A stretch of 64,000 nt of DNA from an uncultured bacterium (GTDB taxonomy: Bacteria > Planctomycetota > Phycisphaerae > Phycisphaerales > UBA1924), in the NCBI GenBank assembly GCA_903834785.1, contig CAILKP010000047.1, forward strand, positions 62,001 through 126,000, in the 5' to 3' direction. The number at the start of each line of letters is the position of its first letter. The first letter of the stretch is position 1. Under the pieces are notes generated by a model. It was not told where the DNA came from and ran no database searches. It saw only the letters and a program-made list of their open reading frames with translations. The position numbers and the translations under genes are program-made. Below are positions 1 to 7,970 of the stretch, piece by piece.

Positions 1-1
1 C

Positions 2-274
2 GGCTCCATGCTCGACGGATTCGCCAAGGACCGTGCGAACATCCGCAAGAACGTGCTGGGGATCGCCGGCTCCATTTCCGGTGGCCGCGCCGTTGCGTCC
101 CGCACCAGCCCCGCCCCGGCAGCCCCCAAGCCGCGTCCGGCCCCGCAGCCGGCGCCGGCCAGCGAGAACACGGTTTCTCCCGGTGGCTACGCCGGTGCAG
201 ACTACCGCGCCGAACTGCGCCGCCGGGCAGGCGAGCCGAACAAGGCTCCCGGAAGTCGTCGCAAGGCCGGTTGA
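2..274 (+). CDS. C-terminal part of an unknown protein (cut by the window edge)
   Basis: The reading frame is open from the window edge to a TGA at 272-274, giving about 90 residues of a protein whose start lies outside. The visible part begins with a mixed charged/hydrophobic stretch, passes through a Pro/Ala-rich linker and ends in a basic tail rich in Arg, Lys and Gly. I do not recognise a family. A strong terminator follows at 311, so this gene closes a transcription unit just before the gas-vesicle operon. It could belong to the same gvp locus, but nothing in the visible residues proves that. Confidence 0.55.
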   Translation, partial: GSMLDGFAKDRANIRKNVLGIAGSISGGRAVASRTSPAPAAPKPRPAPQPAPASENTVSPGGYAGADYRAELRRRAGEPNKAPGSRRKAG

Positions 275-310
275 AGTTCCCGACTGCTTCACTTCGCATC
301 TGAGTACTCC

Positions 311-337
311 AGGCCCCGAATACGGGGCCTTTTCTGT
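311..337 (+). terminator. Rho-independent terminator after the first gene
   Basis: An 8-bp perfect GC-rich stem (311-318 with 323-330) closes on the tetraloop AATA and runs directly into TTTTCTGTTT. It lies 37 bases past the stop of the first gene and before gvpN, so it separates the two units. Confidence 0.85.
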
Positions 338-429
338 TTACTGTGCCCGCGTTTTCCACAGCGATCGCCGCCTGCCGGAGTTCTCCCGCTGTTCTGCTCG
401 AATTCCCTTGCTCTCTGACTGAATCGCCT

Positions 430-446
430 GATCGGACCGTCCGATC
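430..446. promoter_or_regulatory. 17-bp palindrome just upstream of gvpN
   Basis: GATCGGAC and GTCCGATC flank a single C, a perfect 8-bp inverted repeat ending 9 bases before the gvpN ATG. No Shine-Dalgarno is visible there, so the palindrome occupies the ribosome-binding region. It may be an operator or an RNA hairpin that limits gvpN translation. A site with the same outer arms (GATCGG, CCGATC) lies at 56034-56049. Confidence 0.45.
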
Positions 447-455
447 ACCTTGGCC

Positions 456-1460
456 ATGGCAACCGCACAAGCTCACGCGCTCATCGAGGCCCTTCCCCAA
501 CGCGAGTCCACCACCAGCGTGTTGCTGCCGCAGGCCAGCCCCACGTTCGTGCTGACCCCGGCCGTTCACGCCGTCACAGAGCGTGCCCTTGCTTACCTCG
601 ACTGCGGTTACGCCGTTCATCTGGCAGGCCCGGCCGGCACCGGAAAGACCACCCTGGCCTTCCACATCGCCGCCCAGCTCGCCCGCCCGGTCACGCTCAT
701 CCACGGTAATGACGAGTTTGGTTCCTCCGACCTCGTCGGCAAGGACGCCGGATACCGCAAGAGCTCCGTGGTCGATAACTACATCCGTTCGGTGCTCAAG
801 ACCGAGGAGAACATGCAGGTGCACTGGCAGTCCAACCGTCTGACCACCGCGTGCGAACACGGCCACACGCTCATCTATGACGAGTTCAACCGTTCGAAGC
901 CCGAAGCCAACAACGCCCTGCTTTCGATCCTGGAAGAAGGCCTGCTGAACCTGCCCAAGGGCGGCGGCAACGACGGCTACCTCCAGGTGCACCCCAGCTT
1001 CCGCGCCATCTTCACCAGCAATCCCGAGGAGTACGCCGGCGTCCACAAGACGCAGGACGCCCTGCTCGATCGCATGGTCACCATCGATGTCGGTCACTAC
1101 GACACCGCCACCGAACGGGACATCGCCCACGCCAAGAGCCACCTCCCGCTGGAGGACTGCAGCGTCATCGTCGAGCTCGCCAGTCTGCTCCGCGGCATGG
1201 GCTCGGGCCACCGGCCGACCATCCGCTCGTGCATCGCCCTCTGCCGCGTGCTGGCCCACCGTGCCCGCCGCGTCGATGTCAAGGACGCCTTCTTCCGCGA
1301 TGCGGCGTGGGACGTCTTCGGTGGCATCCTTCGCGATGTCTCGGGCAAGGGACCCAAGCCCGGAGTTGACGATCTCATGGCCCTGATTTCTGAACTGCAG
1401 TCTGGCGGACGCAAGGGCCACATCCACTCCGCCGCACACTCACAAGCGACCGCGTCCTGA
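456..1460 (+). CDS. gvpN: Gas vesicle protein GvpN (MoxR-type AAA+ ATPase)
   Basis: GvpN is an AAA+ ATPase of the MoxR branch needed for gas vesicle assembly. It is known to help vesicles mature from small bicones to full-width cylinders. The 334-residue product has a Walker A motif GPAGTGKTT near residue 58, a Walker B segment LIYDEFNRS near 138, and the family-typical FTSNPEEYAG sensor region followed by LLDRM with the arginine finger. Length fits the family. I chose the ATG at 456; a TTG two codons upstream is also possible. It is the first gene of a co-directional run with short gaps to an ArsA-type ATPase, and gvpF/L and gvpG downstream confirm the identity. Confidence 0.93.
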   Translation: MATAQAHALIEALPQRESTTSVLLPQASPTFVLTPAVHAVTERALAYLDCGYAVHLAGPAGTGKTTLAFHIAAQLARPVTLIHGNDEFGSSDLVGKDAGYRKSSVVDNYIRSVLKTEENMQVHWQSNRLTTACEHGHTLIYDEFNRSKPEANNALLSILEEGLLNLPKGGGNDGYLQVHPSFRAIFTSNPEEYAGVHKTQDALLDRMVTIDVGHYDTATERDIAHAKSHLPLEDCSVIVELASLLRGMGSGHRPTIRSCIALCRVLAHRARRVDVKDAFFRDAAWDVFGGILRDVSGKGPKPGVDDLMALISELQSGGRKGHIHSAAHSQATAS

Positions 1461-1495
1461 TCCGACCGCACGCCGATACGTCCGGAGCCGTACCG

Positions 1496-1849
1496 ATGAA
1501 ACAGCCGATGACCCTCAAGGGCTTGCAGGAGATGCGCACCAATGCCGACACCTCGGCGTTGGTCTCCGGCCTGCCGCACAAGCTGCACATGCGACTGTGC
1601 TGCCTGGAAATGGAGCGCCACCGCCGCGACCAGGAACGCCGCGTCGCTATGGAACGGGCGAATAAGTGTCAGGCCCGCTGCGAGCAGATCGAGCAGGAGG
1701 TACGCCGCCTTCTGGAAGCCATCTACAAGCAGAGCGGCATCATGCCCGTGCAGACCGAGGTCAAGCCTTTTAACGATCGTCCCCACGGCTCCCGCTCCAC
1801 CGCTGCCGCCGGCCAGCAGACCAGCAAGCCGTTCATGCACCGGTACTGA
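1496..1849 (+). CDS. Small coiled-coil gas vesicle protein, GvpV-like
   Basis: A 117-residue basic, largely helical protein. Its centre (about residues 28-78) contains a hydrophobic-charged heptad run beginning HKLHMRLCCLEMERHRRD, followed by Glu/Arg-rich helix. Small proteins with a leucine/methionine patch running into a coiled coil, lying beside gvpN and gvpF/L, are annotated as GvpV-type accessory proteins in other Gram-negative clusters. I infer the relation from that layout and pattern, not from a diagnostic motif. A GGAG Shine-Dalgarno sits 9 bases before the ATG, 35 bases after gvpN. The C-terminal 30 residues look disordered. Confidence 0.6.
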   Translation: MKQPMTLKGLQEMRTNADTSALVSGLPHKLHMRLCCLEMERHRRDQERRVAMERANKCQARCEQIEQEVRRLLEAIYKQSGIMPVQTEVKPFNDRPHGSRSTAAAGQQTSKPFMHRY

Positions 1850-1913
1850 TCCACCCCGCCGAAGTCCGCATCCACCGACGTGCCAACGTCCGCATCTGTC
1901 TCGAGATTCCGAT

Positions 1914-2321
1914 ATGAAGATCAACTGCATCCACTGCGGCCACAGCTTCCCCCTCAGCGACGCGTACGACGATTTTGAAGGTCCCGTCAAGTGTCCCACC
2001 TGCCGTGGGATGCTCGAGATCCGCGCCCAGAACGCCACGCTCAAGATGGTGCGTCCGTTCTCGTTCGCTCAGATGGCCGCTCCGGTCGTTCAGACTCCGG
2101 CCCCGCAGCCGGTGCCCGCGCCCGCTCCGCTGACGATGACGTTCCCCGCTCCCGCCGCCCCGGCGCCGCGGCCGCAGATGTACCCGCAGGAACCCGCTGC
2201 GGCCGAGACGGCTCAGCAGGCCCTTACCCCGGCACAGCGGGCGCAACTCGCCAGCGATGAGCCGGCTGGCGTGATCGGTCCCGGCGACGCCTCGGGCCAA
2301 TCGCCTCGCGCCGCGGCCTGA
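1914..2321 (+). CDS. Zinc-ribbon protein with Pro/Ala-rich tail in the gvp operon
   Basis: The 135-residue product opens with a zinc ribbon: CIHCG near residues 4-8 and CPTC near 26-29, spaced as two CxxC knuckles. The remainder is a low-complexity Pro/Ala/Gln tail. Such a ribbon resembles the MJ0042 or FmdB type found at the N-terminus of many bacterial proteins and could bind zinc and a partner protein. It sits between the GvpV-like gene and gvpF/L on the same strand, so it is probably cotranscribed with them. I know of no standard gas vesicle protein with this architecture. The ATG at 1914 is chosen because it places the first CxxC at the very N-terminus, as usual for this ribbon. Confidence 0.75.
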   Translation: MKINCIHCGHSFPLSDAYDDFEGPVKCPTCRGMLEIRAQNATLKMVRPFSFAQMAAPVVQTPAPQPVPAPAPLTMTFPAPAAPAPRPQMYPQEPAAAETAQQALTPAQRAQLASDEPAGVIGPGDASGQSPRAAA

Positions 2322-2391
2322 TCGCCGTCCCCCGAGCCCGTTGTCAACTCTCGCGCCCTTCGATTCTCCCCGTCCTCGCCGGTAACCCGCC

Positions 2392-3195
2392 ATGTCGCTC
2401 TACTGCTACGCCGTTGTTCCCGCCAGCACCGCCTTGCCGCAGGGCCTTACCGGGCTCGGCGGCCAGCCGCTGGAAGTTCTCTCCGCCGGCCCGCTCGCTG
2501 TGGTGTACAGCAGCATCGCCGGCCGCATCCGACCGCAGCGGAGCAACCTGGCGATTCACCAGAAGGTGCTGACCGACCTGTGCCGCACCGCCGACGTGCT
2601 GCCCATGAGCTTCGGCACCCTGGCCGACGATGCGGCCGGCATCACCGACCTCATCCGCAGCAACGCCGAGCCGCTGGCCGAGGCGCTTGCTCGTGTCGGC
2701 GGTAAGGTCGAGATGACCCTTCGTCTCTCGCTTGCTGTGGAAAATGCCTTCGCTCATCTTGTCTCGATGGATCCCGACCTCCGTGAGGCCCGCGACGCTA
2801 TGCTGGACGTGCCCTCGCACGACAATAAGGTGAGCGTCGGTCGCCTCTTTGAGAACAAGCTCGGCCAGCTTCGCGATCAGGCCGCCGAAACCGTCGCGTC
2901 GCACCTTGACCCGGTCATCGCCGAAACAAAGAGCAATCCGCCCCGCAGCGAGAAGCAGATCCTCGCTCTGGCGCTGCTGATCAGCCGGGATGCGCAAGAG
3001 GCCTTTGATGCCGCCGTCGCCCGCGCCGCCGAGGCCTTCGACGACAACTACACCTTCGAGATCTCCGGCCCCTGGCCCCCCCAGAGCTTTGTTGATGTCC
3101 GCCTCGATGCCAGCGAACAGGACGATGCTGACGACACCGCCGAGCCTGCCCTCAGTGAGGTCAAAGCCGCAGCACAGCCCAGCGAGGCCGCCTGA
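2392..3195 (+). CDS. gvpL: Gas vesicle protein GvpF/GvpL
   Basis: GvpF/GvpL proteins are minor gas vesicle components that bind GvpA and are thought to start or chaperone assembly. The product is 267 residues, the family's usual size. It begins with the hallmark strand MSLYCYAVVPA, followed by a region around AVVYSSIAG, the HQKVLTDLC helix and the conserved LPMSFGTLADD loop near residue 65-75. The second half carries the family's YTFEISGPWPPQSF segment near 220-235, with an acidic tail after it. It ends with a TGA placed directly against the GTG of gvpG, so translation of the two is probably coupled. Confidence 0.95.
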   Translation: MSLYCYAVVPASTALPQGLTGLGGQPLEVLSAGPLAVVYSSIAGRIRPQRSNLAIHQKVLTDLCRTADVLPMSFGTLADDAAGITDLIRSNAEPLAEALARVGGKVEMTLRLSLAVENAFAHLVSMDPDLREARDAMLDVPSHDNKVSVGRLFENKLGQLRDQAAETVASHLDPVIAETKSNPPRSEKQILALALLISRDAQEAFDAAVARAAEAFDDNYTFEISGPWPPQSFVDVRLDASEQDDADDTAEPALSEVKAAAQPSEAA

Positions 3196-3747
3196 GTGTT
3201 TATCGTCGACAACATCCTGTTCTCCCCCGTCAAGGGCGTGCTCTGGATCATGAAGGAGCTCCACAAGCACGTCCAGCAGGAGCAGGCCGCCGAGGCCGAG
3301 CGCCTGACAACCCGCCTCAGCGAGTTGTACATGCTGCTGGAGACCGGCCAGCTCACCGCCGAAGAGTTCGACGAGCAGGAAACCCAGATCCTCGACCGCC
3401 TTGACGAGATCCAGGCCCAGGCCGATGCGGCGACCGCCGCAGGCGAGGACCCGGAAGATGTGGCCGAGGACCAGGAGGACGGCCAGGAGGATGACGACCT
3501 CGAAGCGGATGAAGACGACGAGCTTGACGACTCGGACGACGAAGCCGATTCGGAGTCGGAGTCCGACGAACTCGTGGAGGTCAATCAGATGCAAACCGCC
3601 GAAGCCGCCGCACCGGCTACCGCCGCCGACCCTGACCACGATGACGTTCTGGCCGCGATGGAGGCGGAACTCGAGCAGAACCGCCTCGCCCGTGAGGCAC
3701 GCCAGAACCCGTCCCAGCACCCATCGGCCTCTCGCGATGCCGCCTGA
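3196..3747 (+). CDS. gvpG: Gas vesicle protein GvpG with long acidic tail
   Basis: GvpG is a small accessory protein required for vesicle assembly in archaea and bacteria. The first 75 residues match the family: the opening FIVDNILFSPVKGVLWIMKE and a helix with QLTAEEFDEQETQILDRLDEI. Bacterial GvpG proteins are usually about 80-100 residues. This one is 183 because of an Asp/Glu-rich stretch (about residues 85-130) and a further helical segment. The GTG start immediately follows the stop of gvpF/L with no gap, a clear sign of translational coupling. The acidic tail may bind calcium or the basic coiled-coil partner upstream; that is inference. Confidence 0.9.
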   Translation: MFIVDNILFSPVKGVLWIMKELHKHVQQEQAAEAERLTTRLSELYMLLETGQLTAEEFDEQETQILDRLDEIQAQADAATAAGEDPEDVAEDQEDGQEDDDLEADEDDELDDSDDEADSESESDELVEVNQMQTAEAAAPATAADPDHDDVLAAMEAELEQNRLAREARQNPSQHPSASRDAA

Positions 3748-3793
3748 TCCCCTCTGCAGCACCCTGACAGGCCACTGACCGCCGGAGCCGCCC

Positions 3794-5839
3794 ATGTCCA
3801 GCAACCCCGCCACCCCCGCCCAGCCCGGCTTCCTGACCGATCAGTCCCTGCGGCTCATGCTCTTTGGCGGCAAGGGCGGCGTTGGCAAGACCACTGCGGC
3901 CTGTGCTGCGGCCATCGCCATCGCCGACAGCCGCCCTGCCGGCTCGTTCATCCTCATCTCGACCGACCCCGCCCACTCCGTGCGCGATGCGCTCGATGGC
4001 CCCGGTTCACTGCCCAAGAACCTTAAGGTCATCGAGTTTGATGCCGCCAGCAGCCACCAGAGCTTCATGGCCGAGCATCTGGAGCACTTCCGCACCCTCG
4101 CCAGCCGCGGCACGTTCTTTGATAACGAGGATGTCGACAGCTTTCTGGCCCTGGCCCTGCCCGGCCTTGATGAACTCATGGCGTTCCTGCAGATCGCCAC
4201 CTGGGCTCATGATGAGACCATCGACGGCATCATCGTTGATACCGCACCCACCGGGCACACCCTGCGTCTGCTGCAGATGCCGGAGATGTTCACCCAGTGG
4301 ATGGACGCCATCGACGCCCTGATGGCCAAGCACCGCTACATGGCCAACCTGTTCTCCAAGGCCCGCAGCAAGGACGAGCTTGACACGTTCCTGGAGCACC
4401 TCCAGTTCCTCTTCTCCGCCGCCCACGAGCTGCTGACCGATCCTGTCCGCTGCCGCTTTGTGCCGGCATGCAATGCCGAGGTCATGTCCATCGCCGAGAC
4501 CACCGATCTGGTCTGCCACCTCTCGGAACTTGGCGTTCCTCACGCCGAGATCATCATCAACCGGCTGATCACCCCCGGCCACTCGGGCTACCTGGACATG
4601 CTGCGTTGCCAGCAGGCCACGGTCCTGTCCAAGCTCATCGAACCGCTGGCCAGTGCCGAGCACTGGGGCCTGCCCCTGACCCAGCGGGAGCCCGTTGGTC
4701 CCGATGCGCTCCGCTCGCTGCTGCCGATCCTGATGTCGCCGGCCGAGGTGTGCTCCCTGGCAGCGACCTGCCCGGCGGTAGCACCTCGCATCGATCTGGC
4801 CGAGCCCGTCCACGGCCACATCACCCTGGAACTCTCCGCTGCCGCTCAGATCATGTTCTTTGCCGGCAAGGGCGGCGTCGGCAAGACCACAATGGCCTGC
4901 GCCGCGGCGTGCGAGATGGCAACCGCCGGTATCGGCAAGGTCCTGCTGGTCTCGGTTGACCCCGCCCACTCCGTGGCCGACTGCATCGACCAGCCGCTCG
5001 ATGCCACCGCCCGGCAGATCGCCCCCAACCTCTTTGCAATGGAGCTCGATGCCGCCAGCGAGTTCCAGCTCCTCAAAGACGAGTACCAGCAGGAGCTGGA
5101 GGCCATGCTCCAGAACATCCTCGGCGGCGCTTCGCTGGCGTTCGATGAGGATGCCATGCGGTCCCTGCTGGATCTGGCCCCTCCCGGCATCGACGAGGTC
5201 ATGGCCATCGTCAAGATCATCGATCTGCTCGGCCATCACGACTTCGACAAGGTCGTCATCGACACCGCGCCCACCGGCCATCTCCTCCGCCTGCTGGAGC
5301 TGCCTCACCTTGCGACACAGTGGCTCGATGCCACGTTCAAGCTCCTGCTCAAGTACAAGAGCATGATCCGACTGCCCAAGGTCACCAAGCGGCTCGTCGA
5401 ACTCAGCAAGGGCGTCAAGCGGCTCTCCGCCATGCTCACCGATCCTGCCCAGTCGGCCATCGTTCCGGTAGCCATTCCAACCAAGCTCGCGCTGGATGAA
5501 ACGGGCGACCTCATCCGCGCCTGCAGCGGCAAGGCAACGCCCGCACCGACCGTGAATCTTGGCGGAACGCCCGCCCCCGCGCCGGCACCGATCCGGGTCT
5601 ACATCCCCGGAATCATCGTCAATCAGATCAGCACGCCGCCGGACGGTGAGCCCCGTGATCCGCTCCTGTCAGCCCTGATCCGTCGTGAAACAGCGATGGT
5701 CGAGCGGTTCCGCACGCTTGCCGGCGCAACCCCGCTGGCTCTGGTCTCACGCCACGGGCCACCCCGCGGCCTGGACCGCCTCTCGGTGCTGGGTCATCAG
5801 TTATTCACCGTCTCGACGCGCAGCCCAGTCAAGCACTGA
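3794..5839 (+). CDS. Tandem ArsA/Get3-type ATPase at the end of the gvp operon
   Basis: The 681-residue protein holds two ArsA-family ATPase halves. The first has GGKGGVGKTT near residue 20, DPAHSVRDAL near 57 and VDTAPTGHTLRLL near 148. The second repeats these as GKGGVGKTT near 358, DPAHSVADC near 389 and IDTAPTGHLLRLLELP near 490. Family members either energise arsenite export (ArsA) or deliver tail-anchored membrane proteins (Get3). No arsB, arsR or arsC is nearby. It follows gvpG by 46 bases with a GGAG ribosome site, so it probably acts in the same operon, perhaps handling the very hydrophobic vesicle proteins. That role is inferred. Confidence 0.88.
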   Translation: MSSNPATPAQPGFLTDQSLRLMLFGGKGGVGKTTAACAAAIAIADSRPAGSFILISTDPAHSVRDALDGPGSLPKNLKVIEFDAASSHQSFMAEHLEHFRTLASRGTFFDNEDVDSFLALALPGLDELMAFLQIATWAHDETIDGIIVDTAPTGHTLRLLQMPEMFTQWMDAIDALMAKHRYMANLFSKARSKDELDTFLEHLQFLFSAAHELLTDPVRCRFVPACNAEVMSIAETTDLVCHLSELGVPHAEIIINRLITPGHSGYLDMLRCQQATVLSKLIEPLASAEHWGLPLTQREPVGPDALRSLLPILMSPAEVCSLAATCPAVAPRIDLAEPVHGHITLELSAAAQIMFFAGKGGVGKTTMACAAACEMATAGIGKVLLVSVDPAHSVADCIDQPLDATARQIAPNLFAMELDAASEFQLLKDEYQQELEAMLQNILGGASLAFDEDAMRSLLDLAPPGIDEVMAIVKIIDLLGHHDFDKVVIDTAPTGHLLRLLELPHLATQWLDATFKLLLKYKSMIRLPKVTKRLVELSKGVKRLSAMLTDPAQSAIVPVAIPTKLALDETGDLIRACSGKATPAPTVNLGGTPAPAPAPIRVYIPGIIVNQISTPPDGEPRDPLLSALIRRETAMVERFRTLAGATPLALVSRHGPPRGLDRLSVLGHQLFTVSTRSPVKH

Positions 5840-5862
5840 ACCGCGTCCACCCGCATCGCCGG

Positions 5863-7008
5863 TCAGTGTGACTTCAACCGGGAGACCATGCCGGTGGCTC
5901 GGACCTGGACGCCCTTGACCATCGCGTCTAGAGCATCCCGGTTCGGTGCGTACTCCATCGCGACACGTACGTTGACCATCTCCTTGCGGACCAGCTCCGC
6001 CAGCGACATGGTAAACGAGCACATGCCGTCGGCCACGCTCGAGGCGATGATCGTCGGCATGTCCGCCTCGCCGCCCGGCTCTCGGATGCGATCCCGCACC
6101 ATCGGTGTTGACAGCAGCACCTCCACCGCCGGCACGATGCCCGCCGGCTTGCCCTCGGCGTTCATGAACTGCAGGTCCGCCGGCAGCAGCCGCTGGGCGC
6201 AGATCGCCTTGAGCGAAGTCGACAGGGCCCCGCGCACAAACGCGTGCTGCGTGATCGGGAAGAACTCCAGAATGCGTGAGAACGCGTTCTGCGTATCGGC
6301 CGAGTGCATGCTGGCGAACACCAGGTGCCCGGTCTCGGCCGCCTGAATCGCCGCCAGAATCGTCTCCTGGTCACGCAGCTCGCCGATGAACACGATGTCC
6401 GGATCCTGCCGCACCACCGCCCGCAGCGCAGTCGGGAAGTCCGGCACATCAATGCCGATCTCCCGCTGCGAGACATACCCACGCCCGCCTGCAAACCGGA
6501 ACTCCACCGGATCTTCGATGGTGATGATGTTCTCCGCCCGCTGCAGGTTGATGTGCTGCAGCATCGCCGCCGCCGTCGAGCTCTTGCCCGAGCCCGTCAC
6601 GCCGACGATCAGGATCAGCCCCTCGCCCGTCGTATCGGCCAGCTTCCGGTAGATCGGCGGCAAGTTCAACTGATCAAAGTCCGGGATCTCGGCCCGCACC
6701 CGACGGATCGCGGCGTGACTGTGGCCGCCGGCATGGAAGATGTTGACGCGGAACCGGTCCCCATGCTCATCAAACGTTGCAAAGTCCAGCGAGCCATCCC
6801 TTACCAGTTTGGCCTGCAGCGCCTCAGGAATGATCGGTGCCAGCAGATGGTCCGATTCCTCGGCAGTCAGCGGCTCCATTTCGATGGCACGCAGCAGCCC
6901 GCCCACGCGGTAGCAGGGGGGCTTGCCCGGTTTGACGTGCAGGTCGCTTGCGTTAGTCCGCCTCATCCCGGCCATCAATCGTTGGATCGACAGGGTCGCA
7001 GGTAGCAT
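5863..7008 (-). CDS. pilT: PilT/PilU-type pilus retraction ATPase
   Basis: A cytoplasmic hexameric ATPase of the GspE/PilT family that powers type IV pilus retraction. The 381-residue product shows Walker A GVTGSGKSS near residue 137, the Asp box EDPVEF near 167, Walker B IVFIGELRD near 204 and the His box HLVFASMHS near 229. The N-terminal domain carries the family's SDLHVKPG segment near residue 21. The C-terminal part has STPMVRDRI and a TMSLAELVR element in place of the classical AIRNLIRE motif, which makes it PilU-like rather than a standard PilT. It stands alone, convergent with the gvp operon at a 23-base gap. No other pilus gene adjoins, though a pseudopilin lies at 32.2 kb. Confidence 0.9.
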   Translation of the reverse strand: MLPATLSIQRLMAGMRRTNASDLHVKPGKPPCYRVGGLLRAIEMEPLTAEESDHLLAPIIPEALQAKLVRDGSLDFATFDEHGDRFRVNIFHAGGHSHAAIRRVRAEIPDFDQLNLPPIYRKLADTTGEGLILIVGVTGSGKSSTAAAMLQHINLQRAENIITIEDPVEFRFAGGRGYVSQREIGIDVPDFPTALRAVVRQDPDIVFIGELRDQETILAAIQAAETGHLVFASMHSADTQNAFSRILEFFPITQHAFVRGALSTSLKAICAQRLLPADLQFMNAEGKPAGIVPAVEVLLSTPMVRDRIREPGGEADMPTIIASSVADGMCSFTMSLAELVRKEMVNVRVAMEYAPNRDALDAMVKGVQVRATGMVSRLKSH

Positions 7009-7062
7009 GATCCAGTGTAACCGACGTCAGATCACCCCGGTGTGCGGCATACCGTTTTCCGC

Positions 7063-7860
7063 ATGAACTCGCCCCTGACTTCCAAGTTCATCTCCCGCCT
7101 CAAATCCCGCGATGAGACCGCATGGTTTGAGCTCTGGGAGACTTTCGGCCCCGTACTTCGGGGGCAGCTCACCCGTTGGGGGAAGGGTCGCGTTGGCCCC
7201 GAAACTGTCCGCGATCTCTCGCAGGAGACGCTGGCCGCCCTTTCTGACTCAATCGACCGGTATGACCCCGCAAAGGGGGCTCGTTTCTCCACCTGGCTGC
7301 TTGCTATCGCAAGGCACGTACTGGGCGACGAAATCGACCGCCGGGCTGCCCAGAAGCGGGGGGGGTCCGGCCTCAGCGTCGGCGATGGCGAATCGATCAA
7401 ACTTGGCAAGTCCATGGAGTTCGATGAGTCCTGGATGGCCGGTCGCGCCGGCGGCGGAAACGCTGCGGCCTCCTCAAAGACCGGCATGACCGCCGATGAG
7501 CACTACGAGGCGGCGGTCTTCCGCGCCAAGGTCCACGCTGCCTTGCGACTGGCCGAGAAAGACAGTGACTTCGGCGACTTCGAGGTCTATCGCATGCGTG
7601 TGCTCGAAGGCCGCCCGGGCAAGGAAGTCGCCGATGAACTCGGCCTCTCCGAGCCCACCGTCTCCCGGCGGCTGGCCCGCGTCCGTGTTGTAGTCCGGGA
7701 CCGCCTCTCCGAGGTCATGGAGACCTATTCGTTCACCCCCGAAGAGTTCGCCGAGATGAAGGCGGCCGGGCTCAAGCCCGACCAGGGCCCCCAGGCGGAC
7801 GCAACCTTCGATGATGCCGTCGGTGAGATCTACCGGCTGGCCAACCGGGAACGGGACTGA
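7063..7860 (+). CDS. ECF-type RNA polymerase sigma factor
   Basis: The 265-residue protein has the two conserved sigma regions. Region 2 (about residues 10-90) includes ETAWFELWETFGPVLRG, the DLSQETL motif and the RFSTWLLAIARH helix. Region 4 (about 155-205) includes VYRMRVLEGRPGKEVADELGLSEPTVSRRL, a helix-turn-helix (quoted in parts: VLEGRPGKEVADELG then LSEPTVSRRL). A glycine-rich insert of about 35 residues separates them. The C-terminal extension after region 4 (about 55 residues) is longer than usual. I chose the ATG at 7063 over a GTG at 7042. The next gene downstream, 110 bases away, is a membrane Ser/Thr kinase, a pairing known in planctomycetes, where the kinase may control the sigma factor. 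Confidence 0.88.
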   Translation: MNSPLTSKFISRLKSRDETAWFELWETFGPVLRGQLTRWGKGRVGPETVRDLSQETLAALSDSIDRYDPAKGARFSTWLLAIARHVLGDEIDRRAAQKRGGSGLSVGDGESIKLGKSMEFDESWMAGRAGGGNAAASSKTGMTADEHYEAAVFRAKVHAALRLAEKDSDFGDFEVYRMRVLEGRPGKEVADELGLSEPTVSRRLARVRVVVRDRLSEVMETYSFTPEEFAEMKAAGLKPDQGPQADATFDDAVGEIYRLANRERD

Positions 7861-7970
7861 ATCGCCCACCGGGTCAACCCGTTGTCTTTGGAAACACGGG
7901 CCACCGGTTTCACTGCCATCCCGGGCGGCGGGATACCGCTTTGACACGTACCCTCTCCCCGGCTTGAGGT

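Noticed and set aside
351-360. DnaA-box-like TTTTCCACA here and again near 25008
   Set aside because: Single, widely separated matches that are not in a cluster; chance explains them.
2344-3813. Long minus-strand frame (about 489 codons) across gvpF/L and gvpG
   Set aside because: It is the reverse of strongly conserved gvp genes, and its repetitive Gly/Val/Leu/Asp-rich product matches no family.
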